A stretch of DNA of 64,000 bases from the NCBI RefSeq assembly GCF_018991925.1, contig NW_024726235.1, positions 3,220,259 through 3,284,258 of the forward strand, read 5' to 3'. Below are positions 49,020 to 60,028 of the stretch, in pieces (positions within the stretch are counted from its first letter, which is position 1; every line of letters starts with the position of its first letter). Made by a program: the position numbers and the translations under genes. Source of the stretch: Homarus americanus. Its lineage: Eukaryota > Arthropoda > Malacostraca > Decapoda > Nephropidae. Under the pieces are notes generated by a model. It was not told where the DNA came from. It did not search any database and saw only the letters and a program-made list of their open reading frames with translations.

Positions 49020-49700
49020 ATTTGGGAGTTGGGTTCGGGTTGAGTTAGGTTATGGTGGGTTAACGGGGTTTTTTCGGGGGTTTTCTTGCGGTCTTAGATA
49101 TCTTAGATGGGTTTAACTGGTTTACAGGGATATCATTGAAGTTTCCGGAAGTTTGTTAAAGTTTAGCTAGACGCCATTGTTCGTAAGGATTCAGTTAGAG
49201 CCGATTTTCCGCATGGGTTCAACTAGATCCCCATGGTTCAGAGGAGTTTAACAAATCTTTACTGTTTTGTTGGATTCGGTGTTGTTCACAAGGATTCAAC
49301 GATGCTCTGGTTCATGAAAACTTATAAGGGTATATGTCGTGATTCATCGATGGTATTGAGTCTCCAAGGTTCTCTGCGGTTCTACTCTATTGATTTGAGT
49401 CACTTAGTCAGGGAATTCCCCCCTTGGTTCTCTACAGCACAGCCCGACACAATTCATTACATCTCGGTGAATCAACACGGTTTCCTGTGGTCCGCCGTGG
49501 ATCCGTGGTTTTCTTGATATACGTGAATCTATTGTTTCTTCAGCGGTTCAACACGAAAGCATGCTTCACGGTAAGAGGTGAATCCACGCGGGTTCGAACT
49601 ATTTCATTTCAACTCGTCTCCGGTTCATTGAGGTTCGACACGTAACTCGGCGGTTCTTTGAGGTTCGACGAGCGTCACTCTAGGCTCAGCTAACACCTGT
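49020..49700. repeat. Decayed tandem repeat built on GGTTCAAC
   Basis: GGTTCAAC, GGTTCGAC, GGATTCA and GGTTCT variants occur every 25-45 nt over 680 nt (for example GGTTCAACTAGATCCC). This looks like an old minisatellite rather than a gene. Confidence 0.5.
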
Positions 49701-50129
49701 CTAATACTAACAGCATGTGAAGTGACAGAAAGAGTGTGGCTGGTGGCTGGGGCATGACGAGGTCCACACACACACACAACACAAGACCCGTCATGACCTA
49801 CTGTTGTTGTGGCCATCATGCTCACCCGGCCAGCCACGACTACGCTCCTCCAGGCTCCGGGAGCATAGGTGTACTCTATGCTCTCTTCATGCTCTCCACT
49901 ACAGCCTGTTATCTACCATGTTAAGGACTATAAAAGAATTATGTTTGTGTTAACAATAGTATAGTTAATTTTATCTTTTCTCATATTTCCGAGTTATGTA
50001 AGAGAGTAGTTATGTACTTTTATACATATATACAGTATGTATACGTATATATGTGTGTTTTAAACGTGGTATTACTTGTTTCGCTGTCCAGTATTTAGGG
50101 TAATTAAAACATTTAGGTAAAGATACCCT

Positions 50130-50450
50130 CAGGGACGGTAGCAAAAGCTCAAAGTTAGATGTTACATCAGAGAACAACAAGGTAGGTGTTGTAACAATAG
50201 CCGTTAATTATTGCAGTAATAGATAAATCTGGTGTTGCAACATTACCAAAGTTAGGTGTTGTACCAATACAAAATGTAGATTTTGCAACAATTTTATTTG
50301 TTTTGTAACATTATGGAAGATAACGTATTGCAACATAGGAGTAAGTTAGATGATGCAACAGCAGTAAGTTAGGTGTTGCAGCAACATCACTAAGTTAGGT
50401 GTCGCCAAATAATCAAGTTAGGTATTAAGATAAGATCAGGTTGATCATTC
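50130..50450. repeat. Decayed ~30-bp tandem repeat
   Basis: AAGTTAGGTGTTGCAACA variants recur about ten times. Confidence 0.75.
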
Positions 50451-50709
50451 CAACAATAACAGTAGATAAACTATTGAAACAAGTCATGAAGGAAGTGTTG
50501 CAACAAGAACTTATTATCACTCCTGCTGTCTCTCTTGTTATCTGTATAAGCATGTCCTTCTTGTCATATTCAGACAAACTAATATTTGTTGTCCTAGATT
50601 CCCAGAATTCCAAGTTGGATTCCTGTTCAGATTCTAAGTCAATTTCTAATTTAATTTCAAGTCGGATTCTGAGGCAATAGGACTGTGGTTCTCGGTTAGG
50701 TGTGACTAC

Positions 50710-51325
50710 ATGCTAAAGCTTCCTTCTTCTCAGCTAAAGCTTTCATTCGTTTGATTAAAGCTTCTCTCCAGACAGTTAAAATTCTCCACCACTCGGCTAA
50801 CTTGACCAACACTCCCAGTCAGCTACACCTTAAGCTCGTGAATTTGAAGCTATACTCCTGCTGGGATCTCACTTAGCTTCCTGACTGTAACTAATGTTGA
50901 TATACGCTCAGTAGAATTTTAGTTTCCATCCACCTAATTTTTTTATGACTACTTAAAGCTTTCCTTCAATCATTTAAGTATTTGTTGGTTGTTTTCCAGC
51001 TTAAATTTTTCCCTATGTAGTTAAAGCCTTTTTTATTTCAGCAAAAGCCTTAACGCCATTTAATTAGATTTTTCTTTCAGTTAAAGTTTTTCCTTTAATT
51101 AATTATACAGTATTTATTTTTGCATTTCATTACAGCTAAAGTTTTTTCCTATGTAGTTTAATCCATTTCTTTCAGCTAAAGCTTTTCCCTATGTAGTTAA
51201 ACCAACTTCTTTCCGCTAAACCTCTTCCCTTTTGAACTATTTATTTCAGCTAAAGTTTGTCTCAATGTAGTTATACGTTTTATTTTTCAGCTAAAGCTTT
51301 TCCCCCAATAAAGCTATAATTTCCT
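50710..51325. repeat. ~43-bp diverged tandem repeat
   Basis: TTCAGCTAAAGCTTTTCCCT followed by ATGTAGTTAAACC recurs about 12 times, with the best copies at 51120-51310. Confidence 0.8.
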
Positions 51326-51537
51326 TTTCTATAATTATTCATTTATTTTTGTTTCATGCAGGTAAAAATTCCATTATTTTTTGTGTTTTTTTTTAATAAT
51401 AATTTTTTTTGTTTCCAGGTGTTATTTTGTTGTCACTTAAGATGTCATGTCAAGGGTTAAGAGTCGACACTGTACTGTTTATGTAACCCGTGTGTGTGTG
51501 TGTGTGTACCGTAGGTGTTTATTATGCGTATCTAGGG

Positions 51538-51806
51538 GTGTGACAGGCCGAGTGGATATAGTGCTCGCCACCAGACCCAATGATCCCTGGTTTGACTCCC
51601 GCGGTTGACCACTGGTAGGGGAGCCTTCAGTCGACCCACTTGCAGTATGGTGCTCGAGTGACTCAGTACATCAGTATGCCATCCACACCACCTCGAACAC
51701 CTGTGGGACACTCACTCTCAGTCTTAAAAATCAGTGCAGTGGGCAACGTTGAACCCTTGGTCTAAAGTTCAGGGAGTTCAGATTTAGTATGAAACTGATT
51801 TTTAGG

Positions 51807-51809
<3 letters not shown>
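51538..51809 (+). mobile_element. tRNA-derived SINE-like element
   Basis: GGCCGAGTGGATATAGTGCT (51546 on) fits a tRNA A box, and GGTTTGACTCCC (51589-51600) fits a B box at a tRNA-like distance. About 200 nt of unrelated body follows, and the element ends at a (CA)n run (51810-51866), as SINE tails often do. It is not a functional tRNA: no full cloverleaf was seen. Confidence 0.65.

Positions 51810-51866
<57 letters not shown>
51810..51866. repeat. (CA)n microsatellite at the SINE tail
   Basis: About 28 CA dinucleotides. Confidence 0.97.
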
Positions 51867-51867
<1 letters not shown>

Positions 51868-52009
51868 ACGATAGAAAAACAATATCGCGCCAAGTCAACT
51901 TATAATCCTTGACCTGACATCTTGAACATCAATTTTCTTAATTTGTTTTTGTTTTCTGTTTTAGATACCTTTGGTTACCTGTCATCTCATTTTCTTTCCA
52001 TTGCAATCT

Positions 52010-52350
52010 GTGACCTTTTTCATCCCAATGTGACTGTCCTGTGACCTGCCTTTGACCTCTGACTCCAATATCACCCTCTGTGACCTGCCTTTGACTTCTG
52101 ACCTAAATATCACCCATCTGACCTTCCATTCCAGTGTGATACTTTTGTGGCCTGCCTTTGACCTCTGACTCCATTATCACCCTCCTGTGACCTGCCTTTG
52201 ATTCTTGACCCCAATAACACCCATCTGTGACCTCTGACCCCAATAACACCCATCTGTGACCTCTGACCCCAATAACACCCATCTGTGACCTCTGACCCCA
52301 ATAACACCCATTTGTGACTTCTGACCCCAATATCACCTTCTTCTGACCTT
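52010..52350. repeat. 30-bp tandem array
   Basis: TGACCTCTGACCCCAATAAC plus about 10 nt repeats perfectly four times at 52205-52330, with diverged copies upstream. Confidence 0.93.
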
Positions 52351-52424
52351 CCTGTAACCACCTGTGTTGTGACAATAATCAGTGTTGTCACAGCTGAGTG
52401 GCCGAGAACCACAGACAGGAGCCA

Positions 52425-52522
52425 GCTGTGTTGAGGCCACCAGCTGTGTTGAGGCCACCAGCTGTGTTGAGGCCACCAGCTGTGTTGAGGCCACCAGCTG
52501 TGTTGAGGCCACCAGCTGTGTT
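52425..52522. repeat. 18-bp tandem repeat
   Basis: About five copies of CCAGCTGTGTTGAGGCCA. Confidence 0.96.
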
Positions 52523-53776
52523 GTTATATAGGACCAGCAGTGCAGTATAGGTAGGCTTGTGTATTAATATCTATTGTTCCTCTCTCTATCTATTGATGCA
52601 TATCCTGATATGTAAGGTTTAACTGATCATTAACTGCAGTTCTGTTAACTTGAAGATAAAGAGAATATATAAGTATACTCATTGCTAAAAACAACTCACC
52701 ATAGAAAGCCAGAAGAGTGTAATCAGCATGATGTCTGCCAGCAACTGTCGACTTAATGTAGAGGTTCCGTAAGGGTTAATGTTGATCCCCCCCAGATAAA
52801 CACCCCCTCCCCCTCCCTCCCCCCCAAAAGCAGAACAAATTCGTAACGCTGAATCACATACGTTGTATTCCCTAGTACTTTGATGATACTGTACATTTTT
52901 TCTTAACTGCTTTTTTATTATGCTGATTTACAGTGGGGAGAAGTCAGCTGTGACCACCCCAGTTGTAGCTTCGGCAGAACCCAACGCTGTGTAAATTAAT
53001 TACCATTAGTTTTGGTATTGCACCAGGCTGGTAGGGCCCGCCCCTGCCGGTGTAGCTAGAAAGTAACCGCTAGAGGCGCCTCACCACCACGCCACCCTCC
53101 ACCACCGCTGCCTCCTCACCGTGTATACTTTCAGTAAAATATTGTAAACTTAGTATGTTAACATGATTCGAGTAAAGTGTGGAGGAGGTAGCAGTGAGGT
53201 GTGGCTGGGGTGGGTGGTGGGCGCGTCATGTGCAGACTTGCCCGCCATTAACCCGGGAGACGGGGCCTGCATCTGCCCCACTCCCTGACTGCTTGTGTCA
53301 AATTGACGTCACACAAACTAATACCCATCTTCATTTATTTTCATCACCATTATCAGTAACACCATGTTGCTAAGTGCCAAGATAAGTTTAAGTTTATTAA
53401 GAACAAAAAGTAAGCCTTAAGTTTGATTAACTTTCATGATCATCCTCTTGTTCTCAGGCCCATCAACGTTCATCTCTTATTTCTTTATTTCTAATATTAT
53501 AAATTTCAACATGTTTAATATTTGATGAAATCTGAACATCGTTTAATGTTAAATGAGGATGACTAGAAGGCAAGTGTATATCAGCAGACGTACATCACTA
53601 GTTGAACAAGTACAGTGTGTTGTGTTGACTGGCCCACGTGACCACCACGTCTGCTAGTGTGTGTGTGTGTGTGTGTGTGCGTGTGTGTGTGTGTTGTCCA
53701 TTAGCCGTGAGGTTGCCCGCTGGGCTTGCACATTCCAGCACAATACTAACAGCGTTCCTTGACCTACCTACCACAG

Positions 53777-53917
53777 CCCCCATCAGTCCACGTCGCCAGA
53801 AACTCAACTTGCGAATGAAAAGTTTCTCACTTGACTCTCCGGAGTCGACTGAGCACGTACATCGCAGGCGCCACGGAGGCTCCTCCCACGTCAGCCACGC
53901 CTCCTCACACAGCCAAT
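53777..53917 (+). CDS. stac: STAC-like gene, exon e: SPRRQKLNLRMKS segment
   Basis: This is a 141-nt internal exon with acceptor ttgacctacctaccacag and donor CAAT|gtaaag, phase 1 at both ends. It reads PISPRRQKLNLRMKSFSL, then DSPESTEHVHRRRHGG and a His/Ser-rich end (SSHVSHASSHSQ). The basic stretch with SFSLDSPES looks like a phosphorylatable linker. It joins exon g in frame (T + CG = Ser) to read HSQSPSSPVHNRR. It cannot be joined to exon f, because T + AA makes a stop. A (GT)n tract at 53658-53694 sits about 80 nt before the acceptor. The exon is unique sequence and strongly protein-like. The STAC assignment rests on its position in the exon chain and general resemblance. Confidence 0.8.
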
Positions 53918-55723
53918 GTAAAGCTCGCAGCCACGTGCACGTAGCACGCCCACCAATCATATCCTTCTACGTCACTATTCTCTTAACTACTCTGACCAAA
54001 GGTCTTGTTGCTAAGCACCAGCTCCAGGCCACCATTTTCTCATCTCAGTGTTTGCCGTTTTGCATAGTCTCTTACAATCAAATTCAATAATGTCATTTTA
54101 TACTTGTCCAACTCTTTCGTATGTCCCAGAAAACTTTAAATTTTTATTAAAAATTCCTTCGTAAACTAGTATTGATAGCATAAACTATGATAGAATGCTT
54201 GAGATGAACATGTGATGTTAACTAACGTAGCCAGACTCTGTTGAATGTTACTAAATTCGATGTTTATTCTGGCCACCGGAGCTTCCTCACACCCTGCTCT
54301 CACCGTTGTTGTGCTTCTTGTTCGTTCCTACACTCAATCACTAGCCGTTGTCTCCAGGAATGACCGCCACAAGCCACACTGTGCTTACCTCTCTCATAAC
54401 TTTGTCAGTGATGGCATCACTTAGACACTATTTTTGGAGGCACCTCGTCAGATGTCATAAAGATCTTCGCTTCTCTGAGTTTCTGGCATGTTCGTTACTT
54501 AGTCGCTGTTCTTAGCCATGCTACCACCTACACCTCTCCTCTTTTATATTTAATCATATTTTTCCTCCTATTTTATCTCCCCAGGTTATCCCACGTCTTG
54601 TATTGCCTCGGTGATGATGTTTACCCTCATTTCTGCCATGTTTATGTCTCCTTCTTTATGTATTGACATTTTTTTTATCGTTTAAGTCAAGTGTCAGCCA
54701 CGTGTCGCAACCCTTCCATAAAACCCTGGCCTGGGCTGTGACTCCCTGCTAACAATGTGTAGAGTAAAGTGGGCCGTGTGTGTGTGTGTGTGTGTGTGTG
54801 TTGTGAGCGCCCGGGTCAGGTTGGTTATGGCGGGGGTGTGACATTGCTCTGCTCTCCTCTCCTCTTGGTTCGCGATTCTTATGCATGTTTACAATCGTAT
54901 GTTGAAAAGTTTTTTCTTTTCGTTGTGCAAATTTATGTAAATTTTAAGGCATTTTTTAATATAACATTGTATATTTTTTACATTACGGTGTTAGCCAAAA
55001 TCTGATATTTTGTATAGAATAAATATTTTTGGCGAGTTTAAACATTTTTGCTGCATTTTTTTTTTTTTGTTCACCAAGGCCCGGACATAATATTTTTAGG
55101 TCGAGGTTATAGAAATTTGCATTTTTTTTTTAACAATACCTCTTATTTTTCTGAGGTGCCACTTAATAACGACATATTTTTTGGTCGGTAAGGCACATCT
55201 GCCCAGCATCATGCGAATTTTCACTTAGATATTATTGTTGTTTTTGCCACACACAAGAGGGAGGTTACAGTGATGAACCTTGGTAACTGTTGTGGCCAAA
55301 CACGAAATCTAACAATGACTTCTTTAGCACCGCCTCTAAAGCACACCAATAAATAAAGCAGACGAGGTGATTGTCACTACCAGCACCTACAGCACCTCAC
55401 TGCCGCTATACGAACAAGAAGTCAGCACTGTAAATTCTCTAAGCAATAAGCGGATATATTTTGTTTGGCCAATTCCTCCTGGATAAATGCCCTCCCCCAA
55501 AAAAAAATCCGATTTAAACCACCTTCTTAGCTATGATAAAATAGTTTTCTATAATATTTTTCTATCCTAAACGATTATTATTATTTTTTTTTTTATTATC
55601 ATCAACATAAGCAGTCAAGAGCCGTCCGTTTTAAGCCATCCATTTTGATAAAATAAACTAGATCTTGTTCTTATTAAATCCGTGGCCTTCATAACGATGT
55701 TAGCATTAGCATTGTCACTCAAG

Positions 55724-55834
55724 TGTGTGTCTGTGTGTGTCTGTGTCCCTCTGTGTGTGTGTGTGTGTCTGTGTGTATCCCTGTGTGTGTGTGTGTGTGT
55801 GTGTGTAGCCTCCCTCTGTGTATATTCCTGTGTG

Positions 55835-55869
<35 letters not shown>

Positions 55870-55888
55870 ATCCTCCTCTGTGTATAAT

Positions 55889-55921
<33 letters not shown>

Positions 55922-56133
55922 TCTGTGTATATTCTTCTGTGTATATTCCTCTGTGTGTGTGTGTGTGTATCACCTCCTGTGTGTGTGTGTGTGTGTATCA
56001 CCTGTGTGTGTGTGTGTGTATCACCTCCTGTGTGTGTGTGTGTGTATCACCTCCTGTGTGTGTGTGTGTGTCCTCTGTGTATATTCCTCTGTGTGTGTGT
56101 ATCACCTCCTGTGTGTGTGTGTGTGTATCACCT

Positions 56134-56184
<51 letters not shown>

Positions 56185-56405
56185 TCTGTGTATATTCCTC
56201 TGTGTGTGTGTGTGTGTCCTCTGTGTATATTCCTCTGTGTGTGTGTGTGTGTGTCCTCTGTGTATATTCCTGTGTATATTCCTGTGTGTGTGTGTGTGTA
56301 TCACCTCCTGTGTGTGTGTGTGTGTATATCACCTCCTGTGTGTGTGTGTGTGTGTGTGTCCTCTGTGTATATTCCTCTGTGTATATTCCTGTGTGTGTGT
56401 GTGTG
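55724..56405. repeat. Composite (GT)n higher-order array
   Basis: Runs of (GT)n are separated by two recurring spacers, TCCTCTGTGTATATTCC and TATCACCTCCTG, over 680 nt. Long Cys/Val frames are translation artefacts. Confidence 0.95.
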
Positions 56406-56477
56406 GGGGTCACTAAGACTACTTCTCATTTTCTTGATAACCTCAGATGGTTTAGGAGTTAGGAGAGAAAAGAGATT

Positions 56478-56908
56478 ACTCAAGGGCCATGGTGGGAAAT
56501 TAAGGGCCATGGTGGGTACTCAAGGGCCATGGTGGGGGGCCATGGTGGGTACTCAAGGGCCATGGTGGGAAATTAAGGGCCATGGTGGCTCAAGGGCCAT
56601 ACCATGGTGGGACTCAAGGGCCATGGTGGGAAATTAAGGCCATGGTGGGTACTCAAGGGCCATGGTGGGATCTCATGGTGGGAAATTAAGGGCCATGGTG
56701 GGTACTCAGGGCCATGGTGGGAAGTCCATGGTGACTCAAGGGCCAACCATCCATGGTGGAATGGGGGCCATGGTGGGTACTCAAGGGCCATGGTGGGAAA
56801 TTAAGGGCCATGGTGGGAAATTAAGGGCCATGGTGGGTACTCAAGGGCCATGGTGGGAAATTAAGGGCCATGGTGGGTACTCAAGGGCCATGGTGGATAC
56901 GTAAGGGT
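56478..56908. repeat. 20-bp tandem array with alternating unit types
   Basis: AAGGGCCATGGTGGGTACTC and AAGGGCCATGGTGGGAAATT alternate, making a partial 40-bp higher-order unit. About 20 copies with several deletions in 56580-56760. Confidence 0.96.
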
Positions 56909-56924
56909 AATGATTTTAATTGTC

Positions 56925-57230
56925 CTTCTCTAACCTGGGTTTAAATTGTCCTCATTTCACATAGGTTTAAATTGTCCTCATCTCACCTGGGTTGAACTGT
57001 TATCTCACCTGGGTTTAATTCTCATCTCACCTGGGTTTAATTGTCCTCATATCACTTGAATTTAACTGTCATCTCACCTGGGTTTAAATTGTCCTCATTT
57101 CACCTGGGTTTAAATTGTCCTCACCTCACCTGGGTTTAAATTGTCCTCATTTCACCTGGGTTTAAATTGTCCTCATCTCACCTGGGTTTAAATGTCATCT
57201 CACCTGGGTTTAACTGTCCTAAAATCATCC
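56925..57230. repeat. ~26-bp tandem array
   Basis: CACCTGGGTTTAAATTGTCC plus TCATCT recurs about 11 times with deletions. Confidence 0.94.
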
Positions 57231-57358
57231 GGGTTATCAAGAAGAATAAATTTTTTAATGATACTTTTTTTTTTAATTTAAGTGTTGACGAAGAATGCCA
57301 GCAGCGTTATGAAGGCTCCTGACCTCCCATCAACTCTACCCTCTTCCCTCCCTCCCCT

Positions 57359-57397
<39 letters not shown>

Positions 57398-57739
57398 CTC
57401 GCTAGTGTTGTGGCAGGCGTGAGGAGACGAAACACACGGCACCCTTATTAATATTGTCTGAAGATCAACAATATCTCTCCCACTGGCAAGAAAATTAGGG
57501 ATAATAAAAATAATATACCTCATTTTTTTTTCTTTTTGTGTCAAATTATAGATTTTTTTTTTTCAAGCCATTTTTTTTTTTATTGTGTTGCCCTTCAGGA
57601 GAGTCTCGGAGTGATCTTTGTGGTGAGTTAGTGTGATACAGGGTGAGAGCAGCGCCCTCCCACCCCCTTCCCACCCCCCCTCCTCGCCCCCTTCAGCAGG
57701 TTGATGAGCTCTGCCCTCCATTTCTCCCTCTTGTTTCAG

Positions 57740-57862
57740 AACCTAAGCTCTCGGTGTTCGCGCTGGGCATGATCGCCTCCACAAAGTCCCGTACAACCCA
57801 CCACTACTACCACCAACACCGTCCCAAATCGCCCTTTTACAACCACCTAAAGAGCCACACTG
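57740..57862 (+). CDS. stac: STAC-like gene, exon f: candidate alternative cassette exon
   Basis: This is a 123-nt open segment with a strong acceptor (tttctccctcttgtttcag) and a weaker donor (ACTG|gtactc) of the same gtact type as exons b and c. It is phase 1 at both ends. It reads PKLSVFALGMIASTKSRT, then THHYYHQHRPKSPFYNHL and KSHT. I know no homologue. After exon d (G + AA = Glu) it is open, and it runs into exon g (G + CG = Ala) in frame. After exon e it gives TAA at the junction. It is therefore best read as an exon used instead of e, or as a regulatory poison exon when both are included. It could be a chance open stretch; splice-site quality and phase match favour a real exon. Confidence 0.55.
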
Positions 57863-59900
57863 GTACTCCTCCACCTAGTGCACACGGGGGCTCAGAGCTC
57901 CCCGCCCCGCCTCTAGTATACCTTCTAGTATTTCCCTCCCCTAGACTCTAGACAAGAGTAATCCATTTGACATGTTCATCGACTCCTCAGTGACTAGATA
58001 CATTTTCCTGATTAGTTTTAGTCATCACTAGCGTCCTGAGAGCATCTTGCCTTCATTTCCTTTTTAAACTGAGAAGTAAATTAACCTAGAAATGTTTTGT
58101 CGTATGTATTCAGTACTCAAGGCAGTGAATGTGGACTTGTCTCGCTAGAAGTGGTCGTGGTGAAACTAGATATTATAAACTGTGGTGTGTGAGCAGCTTG
58201 TTACCCCGAGTGTTGTGCAGCGGGGCCGGGCCAGAACCTCCCCGCACCCACCACCCGCCGCCACCGCTGCACACACACTCACCAACTCCTGTGTGAGACA
58301 ACCAGGAGCACCAGCGACTCAATATTTCCCGACCCCCTATGGAGTTCTTGTCTCCTGCTACGTCAGTGCATCGTAATAACTCGTATACCTTTATTTGACT
58401 GTTAGCTGCAACGATACTAGTCCGGGCCTGAGTTAGATATATATTTACAGTATATACATATATATATTTATATGAAGGTGTCTATGTGAGACTTGATAGA
58501 CAGCTTAAACATCATGTACGTATATTATACATTGTATTAGTTGTAGACTATTGACCTCCAAAGCTGTGTACAGTCCGTCAAGATCTCCACGTGACCGTCT
58601 TGAAACTCTCCTCATAGCCATTTTATGAATATGGTAATATTTAGACTAGTATTACTTGCTGAAGTTATTTTATGACATGTATACTTGCCTGGTAACAGGG
58701 CACACTATAAGCATTTACAGAGTTTGTGTGTGTACAGCCATCCTAGGAGAAAGTTACCAGGTCCCTCAGTCTGGTGCGGCAGCTTGTGTCCCCCACACCT
58801 GGGTTACAATGCTGCACTTTTTTTTCACATTCGGGGACTTGGAAACAACTTTGATTTTTTTTGTTTGGAATCTTTTTTCTGTAACATGTTGTCACGGCTG
58901 CTGAAGTTAATCCCGAGCGGTGTGTCCCTGAGGCAGACGCTGGTGTATAAACAGGTTGACTGAGGGACACATCCATCGGGGTGCTGGCGGGGCCGTGGTG
59001 TGTGTGCATGGCTCACTTGTGTTGGACGCTCCGTCGTGTTTTGACTTGTGACTGCATGTTTGCTTGCCTCCGCGCATTACCGCTCTAGCTAACCAAGTAC
59101 TCCAAATTTAGTGATAATTCTGTCTAAAACTATTTTTTAAGATGCAATATTTAGTAACTTAACGATGTTTTATTGGACTATAAGATTTTATTTAGTTTTT
59201 GAAATATTCTTGGAAGAATAAGTTATTTTTGTACACCAATGTACATGTATGTAAGTATTTTTCCGGCAAGTTAGCAAATATGCACTCATAAATGGCTGTT
59301 AAACTCTGGCTCTCAGAAGAACGATGAGAATTATCACTATATGAAGGCATTTAGGGGAGTTAGAGTGAGGCGCGGCCCAGGCCTCGCTGAGACAGGGCTC
59401 TGGTGCCAGTGATGTTCTGTAACACCTGAGTTGACCTGATCTTCTCTTCATAATCATTGACCTGGGAGATTGTACTAGTTGATTCTTCATCTCTAATTCT
59501 GCACTAACTACTGTCACTCTTAAGCACTTTGAATTGTCACTTGGTAGGCGATATTTAGTGGGTTGGCCTATGGTCCCGCTGCCTCGAGTTCCTTTATCAC
59601 CACGAGAAACACGAGGCGGACCATCACGGCTGCTCACTCTTTGTGGCCCTGCACTTATAATTAGTGTTATTACCTAGTTCTTCACTGTAATTATACCCAA
59701 TCAATTAGAGTAGTTTTCTTGATCCAGTAATTGATCCTTGAAGCTCACTATCTCCCTTTCTCTTTCATACGAGGCTTGTTGATTCATCCCAACAGTGAGG
59801 GAGGTGGCGGAGCGGGGAGCGTGACCCACACAGCCCCCTGCATCACGGCCGCCTCCCACACCTCGCCTGCTTGTCTAACCTGCCCCGTGTCGCCCCACAG

Positions 59901-60028
59901 CGCCCTCCAGCCCAGTCCACAACCGGCGCCTCCTCACCGCCCGCAACATGAGAATGAGCTCAGTAGAACTACCTGACGAAAACGAGAAGTCCCTCAGTTC
60001 AGCCAGCACCTCCCCTTGTCCTTCACCC
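59901..60028 (+). CDS. stac: STAC-like gene, exon g: conserved SPVHNRRLL-SSVELPDE segment
   Basis: The exon begins after tgtcgccccacag in phase 1 and reads PSSPVHNRRLLTARN, then MRMSSVELPDENEKSL and SSASTSPCPSP. This is the most conserved-looking peptide in the window: a short basic motif followed by an acidic, Ser-rich stretch typical of a linker before an SH3 domain. It exits in phase 0. Two perfect donors lie 9 nt apart: CCC|gtaagt at 60029 and AAA|gtaagt at 60038. The second adds the codons for VSK (exon end 60037). The SH3-encoding exons expected next in a STAC gene are not seen in the remaining 3.9 kb, so they probably lie beyond the window. Confidence 0.85.

Larger units (their letters stand above)
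33021..53776 (+). other. Intron d-e (very large)
   Basis: This is a 20.8-kb intron from gtatta to accacag, built largely of minisatellites listed separately. Relatively unique stretches are 33580-34280, 36000-36420, 42840-43950, 44100-44700, 47820-49000, 49700-50100 and 52530-53640, none with a recognisable gene. Microsatellites: (GGGC)n 34310-34336, (CT)n 34722-34772, (CCGT/CTGT)n 34935-34968, (CAT)n 35085-35111, (GA)n 38900-38972 and 40616-40697, (CA)n 39232-39251 and 45425-45460, (GT)n 46050-46104 and 53658-53694. Confidence 0.6.
53918..59900 (+). other. Intron e-g, containing candidate exon f
   Basis: The interval is 6.0 kb. 53918-55700 is AT-rich unique sequence with a (GT)n run at 54772-54801. 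Composite (GT)n and two tandem arrays fill 55724-57225, then (CT)n at 57365-57395. 57863-59900 is mostly unique, with a minus-strand open frame at 59299-59637 and a phase-1-open stretch at 58233-58415, neither recognised. Confidence 0.6.

Noticed and set aside
51546..51620. Functional tRNA gene
   Set aside because: A- and B-box-like sequences exist, but no complete cloverleaf with a paired acceptor stem; better explained as a SINE head.
53220..53290. Possible short exon after gtcatgtgcag (LPAINPGDGACICP, then stop)
   Set aside because: Weak acceptor without a pyrimidine tract, a very short frame and no support from neighbours.
55682..56637. Cys/Val-rich frames of 210-250 codons
   Set aside because: They come from (GT)n and its spacers.
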